A DNA stretch of 64,000 bases from Massilia atriviolacea. Its GTDB lineage: Bacteria; Pseudomonadota; Gammaproteobacteria; Burkholderiales; Burkholderiaceae_D. The translations under genes were made by a program, and so were the position numbers. Shown here piece by piece: positions 41,265-49,888 of the stretch. The stretch lies in contig NZ_RXLQ01000017.1 in the NCBI RefSeq assembly GCF_003953935.1, positions 1 through 64,000 of the forward strand, given 5' to 3'. The notes under the pieces are model-generated. The model saw nothing but the letters and a program-made list of their open reading frames with translations, searched no databases and had not been told where the DNA came from. Every line of letters starts with the position of its first letter. The stretch's first letter is position 1.

Positions 41265-41293
41265 CGCGAAATTTTCCGAAGGGTGCCAACAGC

Positions 41294-42634
41294 ATGTCAA
41301 GTAAAGTCCTCTGGGGCGAAGGTTTGTTCCTCCGCCCCCAGCACTTCCAGCAGCAGGACCAGTACCACGAGCACCGCCTCAACGAAAGCGTCAAGGCAGT
41401 CCACCCGTATGCCTGGGGCGTGAACCAGTTGCAGGTCGACCGCGACGCCCTGGCCAACAACGCCCTGCGCGTGCTGGAACTGTCGCTGCGCTTCCAGGAC
41501 GGCGAACTGGTCGACGCCCCGGGCGCCGACGCGCTGCCCGAGACGGTCGACCTGAGCCAGCTGCTGCAATCGCAGCAGACCGTGACCTTCTATGCCGCCC
41601 TGCCCGCCTTCAAGCCGTTCGGCGGCAACTTCGCGCCGCTCGGCCAGACCGCCAACGCGGCCCGCTTCGTCCAGGCCAATGCCGACACGCCCGACCTGTA
41701 CACCCAGGCCGCGCAAGCCCAGCTGACCTACCTGAAGAAAAGCGTGCGCCTCATTTCCGAGTTCGAACCGCGCGATTCGTACACCCACTTCCCGCTGCTG
41801 CGCCTGCGCCGCGTGGCCACCGGCGGCTTCGAGATGGACCCGGGATTCGTCCCGCCGAGCATGTCGGTGCGCAGCGCCCCTATCCTGTTCCTGCAACTGC
41901 GCCGCCTGATCGACGCGCTGCAGGCCAAGGTCAGCGCCCTGTACGGGCACCACCGCGAACCGAGCAAGAACGTGATCGAGTTCCGCTCCGGCGACATGTC
42001 CTCGTTCTGGCTGCTGCACACGGCCAGCAGCGCCTACGCCTCGCTGACGCACTACTTCCACCATCCGGCGCTGCATCCGGAACGCCTGTACGAAGCGCTG
42101 CTGGGCGTGGCCGGCGCCCTGATGACGTTTTCCAAGAGCTGGACCCTGGCCGACCTGCCGCCCTACCAGCACGCCGATCCGGGACCGGCGTTCGCGAAGC
42201 TGAACATGATCATCCGCGACCTGCTGGACACTGTAATATCGTCGAAGTACTTCGCCATTGCGCTCGATCTGATCAAGCCATCGTACTATCTGGGCTCGCT
42301 GGAATCGGGCAAGATCGACGACAAGACCGCGTTCTTCCTGGCGGTGTCGGCCAACCTGCCGGCCATCGAACTGGTCGACGTGGTGCCGCTGCGCTTCAAG
42401 ATCGGCGCCCCCGACGACGTCGAAAAATTCGTGCTCTCGGCCATGCCGGGCGTGCGCCTGCAGCACGCGCCGCAGGTGCCGCCGGCGGTGCCGGTGCGTC
42501 CCGACACGGTCTACTTCATGATCGAAGCGAAGGGCCAGATGTACGAACGTATGATGCAGGCGCAGTCGATTTCGATTTATGTTCCCGAAGGGATGCGCGA
42601 GCTGACCCTGGAACTGATTGCCGTAACCTCCTGA
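41294..42634 (+). CDS. tssK: TssK baseplate protein
   Basis: 446 aa. The N-terminus VLWGEGLFLRPQHFQQQDQYHE is the TssK signature. Further motifs are FEPRDSYTHFPLLRLRRV and LYEALLGVAGALMTFS. TssK links the baseplate to the membrane complex and resembles phage receptor-binding proteins. It starts the right-hand plus-strand operon; tssL follows 17 nt later. GAAGG lies 11 nt before the ATG. Confidence 0.97.
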   Translation: MSSKVLWGEGLFLRPQHFQQQDQYHEHRLNESVKAVHPYAWGVNQLQVDRDALANNALRVLELSLRFQDGELVDAPGADALPETVDLSQLLQSQQTVTFYAALPAFKPFGGNFAPLGQTANAARFVQANADTPDLYTQAAQAQLTYLKKSVRLISEFEPRDSYTHFPLLRLRRVATGGFEMDPGFVPPSMSVRSAPILFLQLRRLIDALQAKVSALYGHHREPSKNVIEFRSGDMSSFWLLHTASSAYASLTHYFHHPALHPERLYEALLGVAGALMTFSKSWTLADLPPYQHADPGPAFAKLNMIIRDLLDTVISSKYFAIALDLIKPSYYLGSLESGKIDDKTAFFLAVSANLPAIELVDVVPLRFKIGAPDDVEKFVLSAMPGVRLQHAPQVPPAVPVRPDTVYFMIEAKGQMYERMMQAQSISIYVPEGMRELTLELIAVTS

Positions 42635-42651
42635 CCCAAGGATAGACCCAG

Positions 42652-43419
42652 ATGACTACCACCGCACCTTCGCTGATGGCCGGCGCCCCCGCCGCCCCCG
42701 CCGCCGCCGGAGCCACCCCGCAAACCCTGCTCGACCTGATGTACGAGGGCTTTTACGCGCTGTTCATGCTCAAGAACGGCAACGGCCCGCAGAACAACGC
42801 CGACTTCCAGCGTAAGACCACCCAGTTCCTGGAAGACTTCACGCGCGGCGCCAAGAAGCAAGGCGCCTCGGCCGACGATATCGACGCTTCCAAGTACGCC
42901 TTCTGCGCGGCGGTCGACGAGATCATCCTGCGCTCGAATTTTTCCATCCGCGACGAATGGGAACGGCGCCCGCTGCAGCTGGTGCTGTTCGGCGACCAGC
43001 TGGCCGGCGAGAATTTCTATCACCGCCTCGAATCGCTGCGCACGCGCGGCAGCACCCACCTGCAGGCGCTGGAAGTGTTCCATATGTGCCTGCTGCTCGG
43101 CTTCCAGGGCCGCTACATCCTGGAAGGGTCGGAAAAGCTGAACTACCTGACCGCGCGCCTGGGCGACGAAATCGCCAACATGAAGGGCAAGCGCGGCGGC
43201 TTCGCCCCGCACGCCGAACGGCCCGACCAGATCGTGCACAAGCTGCGCAGCGACCTGCCGGTCTGGGTGCTGACCTCGGTGTTCGGGCTGATCTGCATTC
43301 TCGGCTACATCGGCCTGCGCGCCTCGCTCAACACCTCCACCGACGAACGCATGGCCGCGTATAACGACGTGGTCAAGCTGGCGCCGCGCGCCGCCCACCT
43401 GACCATTACCCTGCCCTGA
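42652..43419 (+). CDS. tssL: TssL (DotU/IcmH) membrane protein
   Basis: 255 aa. An Ala/Pro-rich N-terminus leads to the DotU domain: KYAFCAAVDEIILRSNFS, FYHRLESLRTRGSTHLQALEVFHMCLLLGFQGRY. One C-terminal transmembrane helix (about residues 205-225, VWVLTSVFGLICILGYIGL) gives the usual tail-anchored topology. There is no OmpA-type peptidoglycan domain; the separate OmpA protein at 16366-17133 may supply that. The stop and the vgrG3 ATG share one base. Confidence 0.96.
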   Translation: MTTTAPSLMAGAPAAPAAAGATPQTLLDLMYEGFYALFMLKNGNGPQNNADFQRKTTQFLEDFTRGAKKQGASADDIDASKYAFCAAVDEIILRSNFSIRDEWERRPLQLVLFGDQLAGENFYHRLESLRTRGSTHLQALEVFHMCLLLGFQGRYILEGSEKLNYLTARLGDEIANMKGKRGGFAPHAERPDQIVHKLRSDLPVWVLTSVFGLICILGYIGLRASLNTSTDERMAAYNDVVKLAPRAAHLTITLP

Positions 43420-46181
43420 TGACACCACTCGACCAGATTGTCTCCCGCGCCGCCTTCGGCACGGGATTGAGCCAGCATGCGCGCCTGATCACCCTGGCCA
43501 GCGCACAGGACAGCGCGCTGCCGGAGTCGCTCATGGCCGAGCAGTTCAGCGGCCGCGAAGCGGTCAACGACCTGTTTACGTTCGAAGTCGACGCGCTCAG
43601 CGTCTCGACCGACCTCGATCTGGCGACCTTCATCGGTGAAGAACTCACCATCACCCTGCTGCAGCCCGATTCGAGCAAGCGCTACTGGCACGGCATCTGC
43701 ACCGACGCGGCCTGGCTGGGCGCCGACGGCGGCGTGGCGCGCTATCGCCTGCACCTGGAACCGGGCCTGGCGCTGCTGCGCCTGCGCCGCGACAGCTTCA
43801 TTTTCCAGAACAAGAATGCGCAGGACATCGTCACCGAACTGCTGTCGGATTATCCGCAGGTGCGCTTCGAGTTCGACGTGAGCCAGTCCCTGGCGGTGCG
43901 CCCGATCTGCACCCAGTACCGCGAGAGCGACCTGGAATTTTTCGAACGCCTGCTCGCCTCCGAAGGCTTGTCGTACCGCTTCGAACACGACCAGGCAAGC
44001 GATGGCGGCGATGGCCAGGCCAAGCACCGCCTGGTCATCTTCGACAGCCGCGCCAAGGCGCCCGACACGCCCGGCGGCGCCGAACTGCGCTTCCACGGCG
44101 TGCGCGCCACCGACACCGACGACGCCATCGACGCCTTCCGCGCGCGCCGCCAGGTGCAGGCCAACGCGGTCTCGATCAGCAGCTGGGACCCGGCCCAACT
44201 GGTCGCGCCGGCAGCCGAACAGCATTCCTCGCTGCAGGCCGGCGAGCTGCCGCCGATGGCCGTGTACGACGGCAGCGGCGAGCGCATCGTCAGCGCCAGC
44301 GGCGCGGCCGATCCGCACAGCCAGCTGATGCTGCAAGCGCTGGAACTGGACAACAAGACCTTCGAAGGCGAAGGCGCGGTGCGGCGCCTGGCGGCCGGCC
44401 ACGCCTTCCGCCTGACCCAGCACGAGCGCTACGGCGCCGGCGCCGACGGCTTCACCGTCCTGTGGGTCGCGCACGAAGCGCGCAACAACTTCAAGCCGTC
44501 CATCGCCAGCGCCAGCCGCGCCGGGGTGGAAGCGGGCACCTACCGCAACCGCTTCGGCTGCGTGCGCGACGTGGTGGCGATCGTGCCGCGCGCCACCGCC
44601 CTGCCGCACGCCGTCAACGCGCTCGGACCGCAGACGGCGATCGTGGTGGGGCTGGAAGACGCCGTCTCGACCACCGCGCGCGAGTACCACGTCAAGATCC
44701 AGTTCCCGTGGCAGCGCGGGCAGAGGGCCATCGGCGGCGGCATGGCGCACAACCTCGACGCCAGCGGCAATGCGCCAGGCAACGAGACCTCGGGCACCTG
44801 GGTGCGCGTGGCCGAAGCGCTGGCCGGGCCGAACTGGGGCACCCAGTTCACGCCGCGCATCGGCACCGAGGTGCTGGTCGACTTCATCGAAGGCGACATG
44901 GACCGCCCGGTGGTGGTGGCGCAGCTCTACACCGGCTCCGACATCCCGCCGTTTTCGGCCGGCGTCGACTCGGGCGTCAACCACGCCGGCGTGCTGTCGG
45001 GGATCCACAGCCACAATTTCGAAGGCAACGACTACAACCAGTGGCAGCTCGACGACACCCAGGGCCAGGTGCGCACGCGGCTGGCCAGCAGCGGCGCGAC
45101 GAGCCAGCTCAACCTGGGTTACCTGATCGCGCAGCAGGCCGGCTCGGCCCAGCGCGGACGCTATCGCGGCAGCGGCTTCGAACTGCGCACCGATGCCTGG
45201 GCCGTGGTGCGCGGCGCCGAAGGCGTGATGCTGACCACCACGGCGCGCAAGGTGTCGGGCAGCGGCATCGAATCGACCCAGCTCGACGCGGCCGAGGCGG
45301 TGGGCATGCTCAAGCACGCCAAGGGCATCAGCGAGAAGCTGGCCGGCGCCGCCGAACAGCAGAAGGCCTTGTTCAGCACGGACGCGGGCAAGGCCCAGGC
45401 CGACTTCATCGACCTGATCGACCCCGAGGCCAAGGCGACGTTTCCCGGCCCGGTCAGCGGCCAGGAGGCGCTCAAGGCGAAGCATGCCGAACGCGCGCTC
45501 GACGCGGCCAAGCCGGTCGAGCGCTTCGCCAAGCCGGTGGTGCTGATGGAATCGGCGGCGGGCATCAACTGGGCCACGCCGGCGTCGACCCTGCTGTACG
45601 CGGGCGAACAGCTGCACTGGACCACGCAGAGCGACATGCACATGACGGCCGGCGGCACCATCTCCTCGGTGGCGGGCAAAGGCAGCAACCTGTTCACCCA
45701 TGCGGGCGGGATCCAGGTGTACGCGGGCAACGGGCCGCTCTCGCTGCAGGCCCACACCGATGCGCTGGAAATCCTGGCCGACAAATCGATCACGGTCATC
45801 TCGGTCAACAACAACATCGCGATCAATGCACGCCAAAAGATCGTGCTGCGCACGCAAGGCGCCTCGGTCACGCTGGACGGCGCCGACATCACGTTCTCGT
45901 GCAGCGGGCAGTTTTCGGTGCTGGGCGCCCTGCACCCCTGGGGTGGTCCCGGCGGCAGCAGCGCGCAGCTCGAAGCGCTGCCGGACACCCGCGTCAAGCT
46001 GTTCGACCAGGGCTTCGTCGTGAGGGATGAAACGACCGGCGAGCCGCTGCCCAACCAGCGCTACCGCATCAAGCTGGCCGACGGCAGCTACCAGGAAGGC
46101 GTGACCGACGCCGAAGGCCGCACCCATGTGGTGTCCTCGGTAACGGCGGAGGCCTTGAGCCTGGAAGTGGCGAAAAGCTGA
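43419..46181 (+). CDS. vgrG: VgrG3 spike protein with transthyretin-like tail
   Basis: 920 aa. The gp27-like part (AEQFSGREAVNDLFTFEVDA; YRESDLEFFERLLASEGLSYRFEH), OB domain (GTEVLVDFIEGDMDRPVVVAQLYTG) and DUF2345 extension are complete. After the beta-helix (GPGGSS, about residue 850) comes an extra domain of about 70 residues: FVVRDETTGEPLPNQRYRIK, ADGSYQEGVTDAEGRTHVVS. This resembles the transthyretin-like tail of enteroaggregative E. coli VgrG1, which binds the lipase Tle1. The first gene of the duplicated unknown pair starts 2 nt after the stop, so that protein is the likely cargo docked on this tail. Coupling to tssL suggests it is a main spike. Confidence 0.95.
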   Translation: MTPLDQIVSRAAFGTGLSQHARLITLASAQDSALPESLMAEQFSGREAVNDLFTFEVDALSVSTDLDLATFIGEELTITLLQPDSSKRYWHGICTDAAWLGADGGVARYRLHLEPGLALLRLRRDSFIFQNKNAQDIVTELLSDYPQVRFEFDVSQSLAVRPICTQYRESDLEFFERLLASEGLSYRFEHDQASDGGDGQAKHRLVIFDSRAKAPDTPGGAELRFHGVRATDTDDAIDAFRARRQVQANAVSISSWDPAQLVAPAAEQHSSLQAGELPPMAVYDGSGERIVSASGAADPHSQLMLQALELDNKTFEGEGAVRRLAAGHAFRLTQHERYGAGADGFTVLWVAHEARNNFKPSIASASRAGVEAGTYRNRFGCVRDVVAIVPRATALPHAVNALGPQTAIVVGLEDAVSTTAREYHVKIQFPWQRGQRAIGGGMAHNLDASGNAPGNETSGTWVRVAEALAGPNWGTQFTPRIGTEVLVDFIEGDMDRPVVVAQLYTGSDIPPFSAGVDSGVNHAGVLSGIHSHNFEGNDYNQWQLDDTQGQVRTRLASSGATSQLNLGYLIAQQAGSAQRGRYRGSGFELRTDAWAVVRGAEGVMLTTTARKVSGSGIESTQLDAAEAVGMLKHAKGISEKLAGAAEQQKALFSTDAGKAQADFIDLIDPEAKATFPGPVSGQEALKAKHAERALDAAKPVERFAKPVVLMESAAGINWATPASTLLYAGEQLHWTTQSDMHMTAGGTISSVAGKGSNLFTHAGGIQVYAGNGPLSLQAHTDALEILADKSITVISVNNNIAINARQKIVLRTQGASVTLDGADITFSCSGQFSVLGALHPWGGPGGSSAQLEALPDTRVKLFDQGFVVRDETTGEPLPNQRYRIKLADGSYQEGVTDAEGRTHVVSSVTAEALSLEVAKS

Positions 46182-46183
46182 CG

Positions 46184-47014
46184 ATGAGCACGTGGAAAAC
46201 GGTTGCGAGCGGCACCACCACGCCGGTTGAGGACAGGACGCGCATCCCTGCGCAATTTGCGGATTCGCCCTGCGCGCGAGCGGCGATCAAGATCGAGGCG
46301 GTCGCCGTACTGCCTTCCGACCGGGCCCGCACCACCGTCGGCGTGGGTGAAAGCGTCAAGTTAAGCTACAGCCTGGGAAGCGCCAAGTGGAGCAACAGCG
46401 GCGGCACGCTCGACAAGAACACCGCCGTATCGGTCTTTTTCACCGCGCCCGACCGCGCGGCATCGGTCACGATCACCGCCACCGGCGCGGGCTGCACCTG
46501 CACAGTCACCTTTACCGTGATCGAGCCGGACGCGGTGGTCATGGAACGCGCGAGCAGCACCGTGTGGCACATCAAGGACATTCCTTCGATCGGCATCAGG
46601 CTCCACGTCTACTTGCGACCGGATACCGTTTCGTTCAAATCCATTGAAGTGAGCGAGGGCGACTGCACGTCGCTGGTTACCGGCTATTTTGTGGGCACCC
46701 GGTTCGATGGAATGAAACATGGATCGCGCGGTGGGGGCGAATGGGCGCAGGTGTCCGACACGGTCGCCGGGATGGGTTCGCAACTCGTCCAGAAAGATCA
46801 TGCGCGATCCGGCGCGTGCAATTTGGGCACGCCGTATACCGACGGCAGCTTCGATTGGCCGATCCCGTGGCTCTATCGGGTAGGCGATGGCGAACCGAAC
46901 GTATTTGCCACCGTGCATCAGCAGTTCACTATTGATGAGGCTGGCTGTATGACCTTGAGCAAAGGCGGTGCCAGCGGCGCCGCTGCGCTGAACGACCCAA
47001 GCTCGGATTACTGA
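46184..47014 (+). CDS. Candidate VgrG3 cargo protein, copy 1
   Basis: 276 aa, family not recognised. No signal peptide is present. The N-terminal 115 residues look like an Ig-like beta domain (VGVGESVKLSYSLGSAKW; ASVTITATGAGCTCTVTFTV). The C-terminal 160 residues carry motifs shared with copy 2: LVTGYFVGT, VSDTVAG, FDWPIPWL, TVHQ and FTI, with conserved cysteines in GDC and ACN/HCN. The start lies 2 nt after the vgrG3 stop, and a secreted protein gene follows after 7 nt. This order fits effector plus periplasmic immunity, delivered by the VgrG3 tail. The conserved Asp-Trp and His residues could be functional, but no enzyme class can be assigned. Confidence 0.75.
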   Translation: MSTWKTVASGTTTPVEDRTRIPAQFADSPCARAAIKIEAVAVLPSDRARTTVGVGESVKLSYSLGSAKWSNSGGTLDKNTAVSVFFTAPDRAASVTITATGAGCTCTVTFTVIEPDAVVMERASSTVWHIKDIPSIGIRLHVYLRPDTVSFKSIEVSEGDCTSLVTGYFVGTRFDGMKHGSRGGGEWAQVSDTVAGMGSQLVQKDHARSGACNLGTPYTDGSFDWPIPWLYRVGDGEPNVFATVHQQFTIDEAGCMTLSKGGASGAAALNDPSSDY

Positions 47015-47021
47015 GGGTAAC

Positions 47022-47675
47022 ATGACGAGGCGCGCAGTGTTGCTGACCATGCTGGCCGTGCTGTACGCCGGCCTGCATTCTGCGCAAGCGGCAGACCGTC
47101 AGGGCCTCATGCCCCTTCACCATGGAACGATAGCGAAAGACCACATGCAACAGCCTGAAAAAAAGATCTTGCTGGACCTGAAGACGTTCCGGTCGGGTCG
47201 TGATGTAAAGGCGCTTTCCAGGGCGATCAGGGAGATGTCCAGCATCGAGAACGCCATTCCAGCGCTGACGCCGCCAACTCCGGCCAAGGATAAGTTCTCC
47301 TTATGGTTGATCATTTTCGACGCCATCGACTCCGAACTGGCACCGAACGACGATGACACGAAGCAGGCGTCCCTGAACGTGGTGCCGCCGCTTGCGACAG
47401 GCTTGCCGCCTGGAGTGTCTCCTGAGGCGATCAAGGATCCAGCGCTCCGGGCCGAATACGAAGCTGCCCTGGCAGCTAACGATGCGCGCAATCGGCGGCT
47501 ATCCTACCAGCACCGACTGCGCACCGAGGAACAATTCGCGGAAGACAGCCTGCTCGACCTGGTCAGGGTCGCCAGCCAACCCGAGCTAGCAGATCTACGA
47601 AGCCGGGTCGCCCAATCCCCCCTTCAGGCGCAACGCAAGATACGCCTGACGGAGCTGCTGACGCCGACGCGCTGA
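47022..47675 (+). CDS. Secreted partner protein, copy 1, possible immunity
   Basis: 217 aa, family not recognised. A signal peptide (about 1-23, VLLTMLAVLYAGLHSAQA) directs it to the periplasm. The mature part has a conserved block MQQPEKKILLDLKTFRS, then DVKALSRAI and FDAIDSELAP, a proline-rich middle, and a helical end with KDPALRAEYEAALAANDARN, EDSLLDLV and a final SPLQAQRKIRLTELLTP. The start is 7 nt after the cargo gene. Periplasmic location and tight pairing suggest immunity against the preceding protein. Copy 2 at 48673-49317 has the same layout. Confidence 0.75.
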   Translation: MTRRAVLLTMLAVLYAGLHSAQAADRQGLMPLHHGTIAKDHMQQPEKKILLDLKTFRSGRDVKALSRAIREMSSIENAIPALTPPTPAKDKFSLWLIIFDAIDSELAPNDDDTKQASLNVVPPLATGLPPGVSPEAIKDPALRAEYEAALAANDARNRRLSYQHRLRTEEQFAEDSLLDLVRVASQPELADLRSRVAQSPLQAQRKIRLTELLTPTR

Positions 47676-47721
47676 TGCGCCGGCCGGTATATGCCTCAAC
47701 CTGTTCTAGCAAGGATTTATA

Positions 47722-47835
47722 GTGAGAGATGAAATGACCTGCGAGCCTTTGCCCAAGCAGCGCAAGCGCATCGCGATGATGTCCCCGCTGGCGGCCAAGG
47801 CCCTGCGCCTGGAAGTGGCAAAGGACTGCCGATGA
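47722..47835 (+). pseudogene. Remnant of a vgrG3 tail between the duplicated pairs
   Basis: This 37-codon frame begins VRDEMTCEPLPKQRKRI and ends ALRLEVAKDCR. The VgrG3 tail reads VRDETTGEPLPNQRYRI and ends LSLEVAKS, so this is the same region with its middle removed. Its stop overlaps the ATG of cargo copy 2. It shows that the tandem duplication copied the end of vgrG3 along with the two downstream genes, after which the vgrG part shrank. A GTG could still start translation, perhaps aiding coupling. Confidence 0.85.
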
Positions 47836-48665
47836 GCGCATGGAAAACAGTCGCCAGCAGCACCACCACGCCGCTGGCCAACAAGACCCGCGCCCCGGCC
47901 ACGGTGGGTAGTTCGCCGTGCGCGCGCGCGGCCATCGCCATCGAGGCGCTGGCCCGCCTGCCCGCCAACCGGGCCCGCACCACGGTCGGGGTGGGCGAGC
48001 GCATCAAGCTGACCTACAGCCTGGGAAGCGCCACCTGGACCAAGACCGGCGGCACGCTCGACAACACCAGCGGCACGTCCGTCATTTTCGACGCGCCCGA
48101 CCGCGCCGCCACGGTGACCGTTACCGCCACCGGGCGCGGCTGCAGCGTCACGCTCACCTTCACCGTGATCGAGCCGAGCGGCGTGCGCATGGAGCGCGCC
48201 AGCGGCACCAATGTGTGGCACGCCAACGCCATTCCCTCGGTCGGCATCCGGACCGCGATCTACCTGCTGCCCGATACCGTGTCCTTCAAGTTCATCGAGG
48301 TGTCCGAAGACGACTGCGCGGGCCTGGTAACCGGCTACTTCGTGGGTACCCCGCTCGATGGCGTCTCGCACGGCACGCACGGCGCGGGCACCTGGGTGCC
48401 GGTGAGCGACACGGTGGCCGGCAAGGGCGCCGAAGTGCTGGGCCAGGATACGGCGCAGTCGGGCCACTGCAATTTTGGCGAACCGTATGCCGCCGGCACC
48501 TTCGACTGGCCGATCCCATGGCTGTTCCGGGTCGGCGCCGGCGCGCAGGGCGGATTTACCACCGTGCACCAGCGGTTTACAATCAATGCGGCGGGCGACA
48601 TGACGGTGAGCAAAGCCGGAGCCAACGGCGCTGCCGCGCTGGGCGACCCGAACTCCACCTATTGA
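47832..48665 (+). CDS. Candidate VgrG3 cargo protein, copy 2
   Basis: 277 aa. Aligned with copy 1 by eye, roughly two thirds of residues match along the whole length, including WKTVAS, SPCARAAI, RARTTVGVGE, the beta domain and the C-terminal motifs LVTGYFVGT, VSDTVAG, FDWPIPWL and FTTVHQ. Differences cluster around residues 20-30 and in parts of the C-terminal half. The ATG overlaps the stop of the vgrG-tail remnant by 4 nt. GC content and codon use match the local T6SS genes more closely than copy 1, which looks slightly more decayed or older. The enzyme activity, if any, is unknown. Confidence 0.75.
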   Translation: MSAWKTVASSTTTPLANKTRAPATVGSSPCARAAIAIEALARLPANRARTTVGVGERIKLTYSLGSATWTKTGGTLDNTSGTSVIFDAPDRAATVTVTATGRGCSVTLTFTVIEPSGVRMERASGTNVWHANAIPSVGIRTAIYLLPDTVSFKFIEVSEDDCAGLVTGYFVGTPLDGVSHGTHGAGTWVPVSDTVAGKGAEVLGQDTAQSGHCNFGEPYAAGTFDWPIPWLFRVGAGAQGGFTTVHQRFTINAAGDMTVSKAGANGAAALGDPNSTY

Positions 48666-48672
48666 GTGCGCC

Positions 48673-49317
48673 ATGACGACGCGCGCCTGCGTGCTGCTGA
48701 TGCTGGCCATGCTGTACGGCGGCCAGCCGTGCGCGCAGGCGCGCGCCGCGCCCCCTCCCCATCCAACGACAGCGAAAGAAACCATGCAACAGCCTGAAAA
48801 GAAGATCCTGCAGGACCTGGAGACATTCCGGTCCCGTCATGATGTGAAGGCGCTTTCCAGTGCGATCGGACAGATGCTCAGGATCGAGAACGTGATCGCG
48901 CCGCTGACCCCGGCCGGCCCGCCGAACGACAAATTTGCTTTGTGGCTCAGCATTTTCGACGCCATCGACAGCGAACTGGCGCCCGACATCGACGCCAGCG
49001 CGCGCATCCAGATGAAAGTGGCGCCGCCGCCGGAAAGCGGCCTGCCCGCAGGCGCGTCGCCGGCGGCGATCAAGGATCCGGCCCAGCGCGCCGCGTACGA
49101 GGCGGCGCTGGCGGCCAACGACCAGCGCAACGAGCGCATCGCCTACCAGCACAAGCTGCGCACCGAAGAAGCCTTCGCCGAGGACAGCCTGCTCGACCTG
49201 GTCAGGGCCGCCGATGCATCCCAACTGGAGGAACTGAAAACCCGCGCGCTGCAATCGTCCCTGCAGGCCAAGCGCAAGATCCGCCTGGCGGCCCTGCTGA
49301 CGCCACCGGAGCCCTGA
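48673..49317 (+). CDS. Secreted partner protein, copy 2, possible immunity
   Basis: 214 aa. A signal peptide (LLMLAMLYGGQPCAQARA) precedes the conserved block MQQPEKKILQDLETFRS, DVKALSSAI and FDAIDSELAP, and ends with KDPAQRAAYEAALAANDQRN and KRKIRLAALLTPPEP. The gene begins 7 nt after cargo copy 2, the same gap as in copy 1. Its stop overlaps by one base with the next secreted protein gene. If copy 1 and copy 2 cargo proteins differ in binding surface, each partner may be specific to its own. Confidence 0.75.
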   Translation: MTTRACVLLMLAMLYGGQPCAQARAAPPPHPTTAKETMQQPEKKILQDLETFRSRHDVKALSSAIGQMLRIENVIAPLTPAGPPNDKFALWLSIFDAIDSELAPDIDASARIQMKVAPPPESGLPAGASPAAIKDPAQRAAYEAALAANDQRNERIAYQHKLRTEEAFAEDSLLDLVRAADASQLEELKTRALQSSLQAKRKIRLAALLTPPEP

Positions 49318-49850
49318 TGCGCCGCCTGCCCGCCGGCCTGGCTGCGGTTTGCCTTGCCGGCGCGCTTGCGGGGCCCATTCACGCCAGGGAGGCAAGCATC
49401 GCAACCCATCCATCGTCGCTCTGGGAAGCGATCGAACTGCTGGCGCCGCAGGCACCGTTCCGGCCCGCGCAGGTGCAGGCGGTGCTGGGAACGACCTTGA
49501 GCACGGCGACCAGCGGCGTCAACGAGTACTTCGATCTGTACCGGAGCACGCCGGTGGCGCTGGCCGATGGCGTGATCATTGCCAATGTCGACCTGCGGAT
49601 TGCGCGCCAAGGCAGCCATCCCGGCTTCATGGTCCTCGAGCTGGGCGGTGCGTGCGTCACGCTGGCCCAGGTCCGTGAGCACTACGGCGAGCTGCGTATC
49701 ACCGGTTTTCCACGCGGGCGCTCGATCAACGAAACCACCTCGCACACCAGCGTGCGCGCATGGGGAGCGCTAAGCTTCAGCTTTGCCGAACGCCAGCGCG
49801 AGTGCCTTTCGTCGATCGCGTTCGATCCCGCAAAACGGCCGCCGCCATGA
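49317..49850 (+). CDS. Secreted protein downstream of the duplicated pairs
   Basis: 177 aa, unrecognised. The ATG shares one base with the preceding stop, so it is probably translated with it. A signal peptide ([16 protein letters not shown]) precedes a mature domain with [56 protein letters not shown] and a final segment [19 protein letters not shown]; two cysteines could pair. Its place at the end of the cargo operon suggests a further periplasmic protective or accessory protein. No counterpart follows copy 1. A longer in-frame extension upstream is just a reading through copy 2 and is discounted. Confidence 0.65.
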   Translation: MRRLPAGLAAVCLAGALAGPIHAREASIATHPSSLWEAIELLAPQAPFRPAQVQAVLGTTLSTATSGVNEYFDLYRSTPVALADGVIIANVDLRIARQGSHPGFMVLELGGACVTLAQVREHYGELRITGFPRGRSINETTSHTSVRAWGALSFSFAERQRECLSSIAFDPAKRPPP

Positions 49851-49888
49851 AGGCGGGCGCACGCCGACAACCCTCACCTTCTGTCATC

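Noticed and set aside
41100-41293. Sigma54 promoter for the tssK operon
   Set aside because: No GG and GC pair at the required spacing was found; sigma70-like elements fit better.
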